Positions 4,753 to 9,003 of a DNA stretch of 9,003 bases are shown piece after piece. Position 1 is the first letter of the stretch. The number at the start of each line of letters is the position of its first letter. The notes below the pieces were generated by a model that was not told where the DNA came from, did not search any database, and saw only the letters and a list, made by a program, of their open reading frames with translations. Both the position numbers and the translations under genes were made by a program. Source of the DNA: Nitrospira sp. (GTDB lineage Bacteria; Nitrospirota; Nitrospiria; Nitrospirales; Nitrospiraceae); assembly GCA_015904075.1 (NCBI GenBank), contig JABMDH010000037.1, forward strand, positions 21,594-30,596. Reading direction: 5' to 3'.

Positions 4753-5903
4753 GCTGTCACCGCCGGCTCAGTCTGCAATCCGGGCAACGTCATCGTCACG
4801 GTGGTACCGCGTCCCATCTCACTCTTGATCAAAAGCTCACCCCCATGGGCCACAACCGTTTCGCGGCTCAAGAATAACCCTAGGCCGGTCCCCTTGCCAA
4901 CCGCCTTCGTGGTGAAAAACGGCTCAAAGGCTTTCTGGGCATCGGCTTCCGGCATACCGCATCCCGTATCCTGCACGGCAATCGCAATAACCAGCGGCGA
5001 CATCGCCTCGGCCACACGGCGGCCTCGCTCAAATTCATCCGGCAAAACCGGGCGGCTTTCCACTGAAACCGTCACGATTCCATGAGGCGGTGTGGCGGCT
5101 AAGGCGTTGGCCAAGAGATTGACCAGCACTTGATGCATTTTTTCTGCATCGGCCCAGGCGAGAGGAAGGTGCTCAGGAATCACCACCGTTAATACGATTT
5201 CTTTCGCATGGAAGGCCGGCTCCATAAGTGCGGCCACAGGATTGATCACCTGTTTCACCGGCAACCACTTGGGTTGAGGCTGGCGTGGCCGCGTCGAGGA
5301 CAACAAATCCTGAATAATTCGCACCACTCGCGTCAGCTGCTCATCAATGACGGTCACCCGCTTCCTCATATCAGGCGTCAATGCCGGCTCCTCCGCCAGC
5401 GCTTGCACATGCCAGGCAATCGAATGCAATGGCGTCCCCACCTCATGCGCCACCGAGGCCACCAATTGGCCTACCGCAGCCAGCCGTTCAGACCGGTTGA
5501 GCCGATCCTTCGCCTCGACGAGCTGCGAATTGGCCTTCAGAAGATTTTCCGTCTCTTGCGCCAGCGCCGCCCGCGCCTCCGCCTCACGGGCTTTGCGTTC
5601 CTCCCAACTCATGCCGAGATACGCGACCAGCAACAACACCCCGGCAACGACGCTTCGATTGATGACCGCCGCCTGAAACCGCCCAGGCTTGGTCGGCTGC
5701 AACAGACCTGAATAGGTTGCAGCGACACACGCCAGCACGGTCACCAGCATCAGCGCTCGGTTTCGAAGGATGGCGACCAGCAAAATCGGCAGCACATAGC
5801 CATAGGCGCCCACGACGTTGGCAGGCGCAAACTCTTCAATGACAAAGATGACAAGAAAACAGGCGGCCGCAATGCTCAGGATGAGATGGTTACGATGCAT
5901 CAT
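4749..5903 (-). CDS. Membrane sensor histidine kinase (NtrB/ZraS-like)
   Basis: The start is placed at ATG 5903, giving 384 residues; the frame is open to 6095, but that extension would overlap the end of malQ and does not look like protein. Four hydrophobic segments (about 6-25, 30-47, 50-68, 79-98) form a compact membrane domain with only short loops, so there is no large periplasmic sensor. A charged coiled coil (about 99-140) leads to the HisKA domain, with phosphorylated H153 in SVAHEVGTPL. The ATPase domain has the N-box NLLANAL (262-268), G1 DTGCGMP (312-318), F-box FEPFFTTK (326-333) and G2 GKGTGLGL (336-343). All catalytic boxes are intact. Translation probably couples to the regulator through the ATGA overlap. 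The signal is likely membrane-borne or intracellular; its nature is unknown. No strong ribosome site precedes 5903, so the exact start is uncertain. Confidence 0.9.
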   Translation of the reverse strand: MMHRNHLILSIAAACFLVIFVIEEFAPANVVGAYGYVLPILLVAILRNRALMLVTVLACVAATYSGLLQPTKPGRFQAAVINRSVVAGVLLLVAYLGMSWEERKAREAEARAALAQETENLLKANSQLVEAKDRLNRSERLAAVGQLVASVAHEVGTPLHSIAWHVQALAEEPALTPDMRKRVTVIDEQLTRVVRIIQDLLSSTRPRQPQPKWLPVKQVINPVAALMEPAFHAKEIVLTVVIPEHLPLAWADAEKMHQVLVNLLANALAATPPHGIVTVSVESRPVLPDEFERGRRVAEAMSPLVIAIAVQDTGCGMPEADAQKAFEPFFTTKAVGKGTGLGLFLSRETVVAHGGELLIKSEMGRGTTVTMTLPGLQTEPAVTA

Positions 5904-5950
5904 AGTCGGTCGATGGCTCTGTGAAATCCAAGGCTGTGTGCGATATGTTC

Positions 5951-7156
5951 TTACCCAAGAGACCGTGTCGAGCGCAACCGTGCGGCAAGCTGCGTAAAGC
6001 GAGAGTCCTGCGCCAAATCCTCGACCATCACATTCAATTTCCTCTGCCAATTCGGGTGTTGATCGACCGTTCCCGGCACGTTCGTTTGAACGCACAGACC
6101 GATCACATCCTCTATATTAGCCAGGACCATCCAGGCAGGCGTGCGTGCCAGATACTGATGAATCGCATCGGCCAGCTCCCAGGTCATGACCGGAGTCAGG
6201 ACGGGATCGTCGGAAATACCTGGCGGCAACAGTCCCTCGAATCGTAATGCCGCGAGGATTCTCGCCTTATCTGCCTGCCGTTCCGCCAACATGCCAATTC
6301 TGGCTTGTTCAGACACAAGAAGACCCAGCTCATTGCGAGTCTGAATATCAGCGCCCTCCCAATATCCGCTTAACGTAGGAAGATCATGGGTTGCCACAAC
6401 AGCAAGGGATTGGACCGGGTACGCGCCAGGCGGCTTCCAGGCTCCGGTCTCGGTTCGCTCAAAATAGAATACCCGATAGGAGAGAATGCCTGCGCCCCTC
6501 AGCCTGTCACGAACCCAGTCCGGGACTGTGCCCAGGTCTTCTCCGATCACCAGCGTGCGTGCCCGCATACTTTCCAGCGCAAGAATCGCAAGGAGATCTT
6601 CGGCAGGATAGTGCACGTAGGTCCCCTGAGACGCGGGTGCGCCGCGCGGAATCCAAAACAGCCGGAACAGCGCCATCACATGATCAAGCCTGATCGCGCC
6701 GCCGTAACGCAGATTATTGCGAAACAACTCGATCACATACTGGTAGCCACTCTCCCGAAGACGAAGAGGATCAGCCGGGGAAAATCCCCAATTCTGTCCC
6801 TCCGGAGCAAACGCATCGGGCGGCGCGCCGCAATCGGCGCCCAGCGCCAACACCTCTTGAAAACGCCAGCCGTCGGCGCCATGTCGATCGCTGCCTAGTG
6901 CAAGATCGTGATAGAGCCCGATCGGCATACCGGCCTCGGCCGTCTTCTTCCTCAGCGCACCCAACTGCTCTGCCGCGAGCCACTGGAGATACAGAAAGAA
7001 CCGTACCCGGTGCATCTGCAGGCGCTCAAACTCCCGCACCGCATCGGAGGTCGGTATGCGATATCCTTCCGGCCCGGCAATGTCGTAGTAGTCGGCGGCA
7101 ATCCCCGCCCGCTCCGCCAAGAGACGAAGGAGTTCGGATTCAGGCTGGTCGTACAT
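5951..7156 (-). pseudogene. 4-alpha-glucanotransferase (GH77) with a large internal deletion
   Basis: The 401-residue product matches MalQ-type disproportionating enzymes, which transfer maltooligosaccharide units in glycogen or maltodextrin metabolism. Residues 1-28 (SELLRLLAERAGIAADYYDIAG) match the very N-terminus of the long MalQ form (about 690 aa in E. coli). Residue 29 onward (PEGYRIPTSDAVREFE) matches sequence that starts at about residue 318 in E. coli MalQ. The N-terminal beta domain and the first strands of the catalytic barrel are missing, in frame, at the junction near 7072/7073. The remaining part is well conserved, with nucleophile D158 (RLDHV), acid/base E206 (IGEDLG) and D258 (THDLPT), and a normal C-terminus. 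A barrel lacking its first strands is unlikely to fold normally. No Shine-Dalgarno precedes the ATG. It could be a young in-frame pseudogene or an assembly deletion. Family call certain; activity doubtful. Confidence 0.8.
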
Positions 7157-7401
7157 GCGGAGGCAGTGTGAGTGAAGCGCCGGATCAAGTCAAGAGATCT
7201 GCTGTCATTCCCGCACGATTCATGACAGTTCGTCGAACAATGGAGCGTACGCGCTCATCCCGCGTGAAGCGTATCTCGTATCTCGCAAACTAAAATGAGA
7301 GAACCCTTTTCCGTCCTGCGCTTCACGCTTCACGAGATACGAGCGACGAAGATCGGAGTAGCGGATCAATGTGCAGCAAACGCACTCATGAATAATATGG
7401 A
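7157..7401. other. Intergenic region between the TolC-like gene and malQ
   Basis: No gene is seen. On the minus strand a TTGACT box (7193-7188) with a poor -10 (CACACT at 7170-7165) could serve malQ. The central part (7261-7345) consists of heptamer repeat words, listed separately. I find no clear GC-stem-plus-T-run terminator after the TolC-like gene. Confidence 0.5.
7261..7345. repeat. Modular heptamer repeat, two inverted clusters
   Basis: Two clusters are built from the same two 7-bp words, A = CGTGAAG and B = CGTATCT, each capped by CG. The left cluster (about 7263-7285) reads A-B-B on the plus strand. The right cluster (about 7319-7341) reads B-A-A on the minus strand. The clusters are about 33 bp apart. 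The longest exact pairing between them is 9 bp (CGTATCTCG with CGAGATACG), so this is a word-shuffled repeat more than a simple hairpin. It lies between two genes of the same orientation. A dispersed intergenic repeat is the likeliest identity. Confidence 0.65.
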
Positions 7402-8751
7402 CTAATTCAACGCATTCAAGTTGCCGGTCGACCGGGCGAGATTCACCCGGGCAGCGTTGAGTTGAAAGAACGCCATCACCAGATTTTCTCTGGCGCGGGC
7501 CACGGCCGAGAGACCGTTGGTCAATTCAAAATGGCTGGCGGCCGTGATGACCGTATAGCGCTCCCGCGCCAACTCCAATTCCTTGGTCGCCATCTGCAGG
7601 CCGGTCTGTGCGATCCCGACCTGTTCTTTCGCCGCCGCCAATGCGGCCAGCGCATCGTGGACTTCCATCTTGACCTGATTAATGACCGACCGCATCCGAA
7701 AAGATTCCTGTCGTAACCGGCTCTGCGCTTCTGCAATGCGGCCTTCACGCTGCCCCCCGTCAAAAATGGAAACCTGCAAGCTCAACGCCATTTGGTAGGT
7801 ATCGAGAGTGTTGTTCCACCGGTTGCCGATCAGGCCATAGTCCCCTTGAGCCACCAGCGATGGCAGCCGCTCTCCGGTGATCGACGAATAGGTCAGTTCC
7901 GACGCTTTGACACGGGTGACCTGCGCCTGAACTTCCGGACGACGTGCCAACGCATCCTCCACGGCATGCTGCGACAAAGGGATATCCTGCATGTCCATGG
8001 GCCATTCGTCAGCCAGCACCAGCTGGCTCTCATGGGGCAAGGCCAACAGGTTGATCAACCCGAATTTCGCATGTTCGAGATCGTATCGCACCGAGGATCC
8101 CCGCTGCCGTTCTGCCGCCAATTGCGCTTCAAGCCGCGCAATATCCAGTCCCGTCGCGACTCCACCGCGCTGCCGTTGCCGGACGATTCCCAGTAACTCG
8201 CCCATGATCGATTGATTCGCCTCGTGCATCTTGGCCATGGCCATGGCCTTTAACCCTTCCATATAGAGCAACGCCGCACTGGCCATAGTGTCGAGCGTCT
8301 TCGCATCCGCTTCGAGCTCCGTGGCATGCAGGGCCTCACGGGACGCCCGCCAGCGCTGGATCAAACTGGCGCTGAACAGATTCTGCGACGCACTGATGCG
8401 CGTATCAAAGATGCTGAAGGGATCGGACCGGACCGGATCAAGTCCGAACGTGCCTCGAAACTGCGTTTGCCTGGCCTGTCGCACCGTGGCAGACACATTA
8501 GGCAACATCGCTCCCAATTGCGTCTGTACCTGCCCTTGGGCCTGCTGAATCCGTTCTTTGTAGAGAAGCACATCCGGGTTGTTGTCCGCCGCAGCGGACA
8601 AGGTACCCTTCAGCGTCAGATGGAGAGCCGGGGTAACCAGCGGTTCGGCCGGACCAACCTCTTCGCCGGCCGCAAAACCAGTCTGGCTCACCGCACATTC
8701 AAGGGCGCCGGCAAGCAAGAGACAGATGCTCAATGGAACAGACATTCTCAC
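7402..8751 (-). CDS. TolC-family outer-membrane export protein
   Basis: The 449-residue protein begins with a signal peptide (about 1-28, hydrophobic core SICLLLAGALECAV). It has the two tandem OEP repeats of TolC-like channels (about 45-240 and 255-445): long Ala/Gln/Arg-rich helices with beta-hairpin segments, e.g. FDTRISASQNLFSA in the first half and the equivalent MALSLQVSIFDGGQREG in the second. Such trimers form an outer-membrane channel and periplasmic tunnel for type I secretion or efflux. The GTG start at 8751 is preferred over ATG 8745 because GGTGATC at 8763-8757, complementary to the 16S rRNA end, ends 5 bases before it; that site also contains the stop of the adaptor gene. The adaptor gene ends only 7 bases upstream, so both are in one operon. 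Length is normal and no residue loss is apparent. Confidence 0.93.
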   Translation of the reverse strand: MRMSVPLSICLLLAGALECAVSQTGFAAGEEVGPAEPLVTPALHLTLKGTLSAAADNNPDVLLYKERIQQAQGQVQTQLGAMLPNVSATVRQARQTQFRGTFGLDPVRSDPFSIFDTRISASQNLFSASLIQRWRASREALHATELEADAKTLDTMASAALLYMEGLKAMAMAKMHEANQSIMGELLGIVRQRQRGGVATGLDIARLEAQLAAERQRGSSVRYDLEHAKFGLINLLALPHESQLVLADEWPMDMQDIPLSQHAVEDALARRPEVQAQVTRVKASELTYSSITGERLPSLVAQGDYGLIGNRWNNTLDTYQMALSLQVSIFDGGQREGRIAEAQSRLRQESFRMRSVINQVKMEVHDALAALAAAKEQVGIAQTGLQMATKELELARERYTVITAASHFELTNGLSAVARARENLVMAFFQLNAARVNLARSTGNLNALN

Positions 8752-8758
8752 CGTCTGA

Positions 8759-9003
8759 TCACCGTTCCCTGAGACTTTCTTGGACGGATTTGAGCAGCGG
8801 ACTCAAGAGATATTCGATCACGCGGCGCTGGCCGGTCTTGATCTCCACCGTCACCGCCATGCCGGACGTAAGGTGGACCTGCTTCCCCTCGACCTGAATC
8901 GTCCCCCGATCCATGCTGACTCTGGTGGGATACACTAAGCCCAGTTTTTCGACAATCTCCTGCGCAGCCTCTTCGTTTTCCGGTCGATCAATCCCGTCAT
9001 AAA
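8759..9003 (-). CDS. HlyD-family periplasmic adaptor, C-terminal part
   Basis: The gene runs off the right edge; 80 residues and the TGA (8759-8761) are visible, with the 5' end outside the window. The translation shows a beta-rich segment (GLVYPTRVSMDRGTIQV) followed by GMAVTVEIKTGQRRVIEYLL and SPLLKSVQESLRER. This is the characteristic C-terminus of HlyD-type adaptors of type I secretion systems, which link an inner-membrane ABC exporter to a TolC channel. The TolC-family gene 7 bases downstream is the natural partner. The RRVIEYLLSPL ending favours the RTX-toxin-type (HlyD) branch over RND efflux adaptors. The ABC transporter and substrate are probably encoded further to the right. Confidence 0.9.
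   Translation of the reverse strand, partial: YDGIDRPENEEAAQEIVEKLGLVYPTRVSMDRGTIQVEGKQVHLTSGMAVTVEIKTGQRRVIEYLLSPLLKSVQESLRER

Noticed and set aside
5904..6095. A 64-residue N-terminal extension of the histidine kinase
   Set aside because: It would overlap the conserved C-terminus of MalQ, and the extension has no domain-like character. The membrane segments begin right after the ATG at 5903.
7157..7293. Possible short plus-strand coding frame in the intergenic region before malQ
   Set aside because: It is a continuation of an antisense shadow of malQ and overlaps the heptamer repeats; no start signal is present.
7270..7341. Rho-independent terminator for the TolC-like gene formed by the inverted words
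   Set aside because: The exact pairing is only 9 bp with a loop of over 50 bases and no T run follows on either strand.
7261..7345. CRISPR array
   Set aside because: The repeat units are 7 bp without unique spacers, and there are no cas genes in the window.

Overview
The window looks like a bacterial chromosome segment of moderately high GC that is interrupted by an AT-richer, decayed accessory region. The gene set is a GH77 glucanotransferase, an NtrC-type two-component pair and an HlyD/TolC export pair. Together with the general codon style it would fit a Nitrospira-like (Nitrospirota) genome, but that is an inference from style and not something the sequence proves.

Left part (1-1230, plus strand): an XRE/S24 self-cleaving repressor is followed by two small unrecognised genes, the second encoding a CxxC...CxxC protein. 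All three are tightly packed and look like one transcription unit. A perfect 8+1+8 bp palindrome lies immediately before the repressor ATG, where a Shine-Dalgarno should be, and a TTGACA box sits upstream. This suggests autorepression and possibly a leaderless mRNA.

Middle part (1297-2313): this is a mobile-element scar. It holds the 5' half of a tRNA-Arg(CCT) that stops just after the anticodon loop, then an AT-rich stretch with short direct repeats like integrase arm sites. Two nuclease remnants follow. One is the C-terminus of a type III restriction (Res) subunit on the minus strand. The other is the C-terminus of a DpnII/MboI-like restriction nuclease on the plus strand. Their missing N-termini face each other across one junction near 2030, so a single deletion probably removed both. 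The second fragment has also lost its expected catalytic acids.

Right of the scar (2330-3304): a stand-alone RAM (Lrp/AsnC effector) domain gene has been truncated by an exact 16-bp tandem duplication. Removing one copy restores a frame that ends in an ATGA overlap just before the next gene, a probable lipoprotein. A perfect 13-bp stem then separates this gene from the convergent minus-strand genes.

Right half (3316-9003, all minus strand, so read right to left): the C-terminus of an HlyD-type adaptor, a TolC-family outer-membrane protein, an intergenic region built from two 7-bp words used as repeat modules, a MalQ that lacks about 290 internal residues, a membrane histidine kinase, and its sigma-54-dependent NtrC-family response regulator. 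The kinase and regulator overlap by ATGA and are clearly a pair. HlyD and TolC are parts of a type I secretion or efflux system whose ABC component must lie beyond the right edge.

I see no clearly new intact system. The strongest unusual observations are the 16-bp duplication, the gutted MalQ, the heptamer repeat, the half tRNA, and the head-to-head decapitated nucleases.
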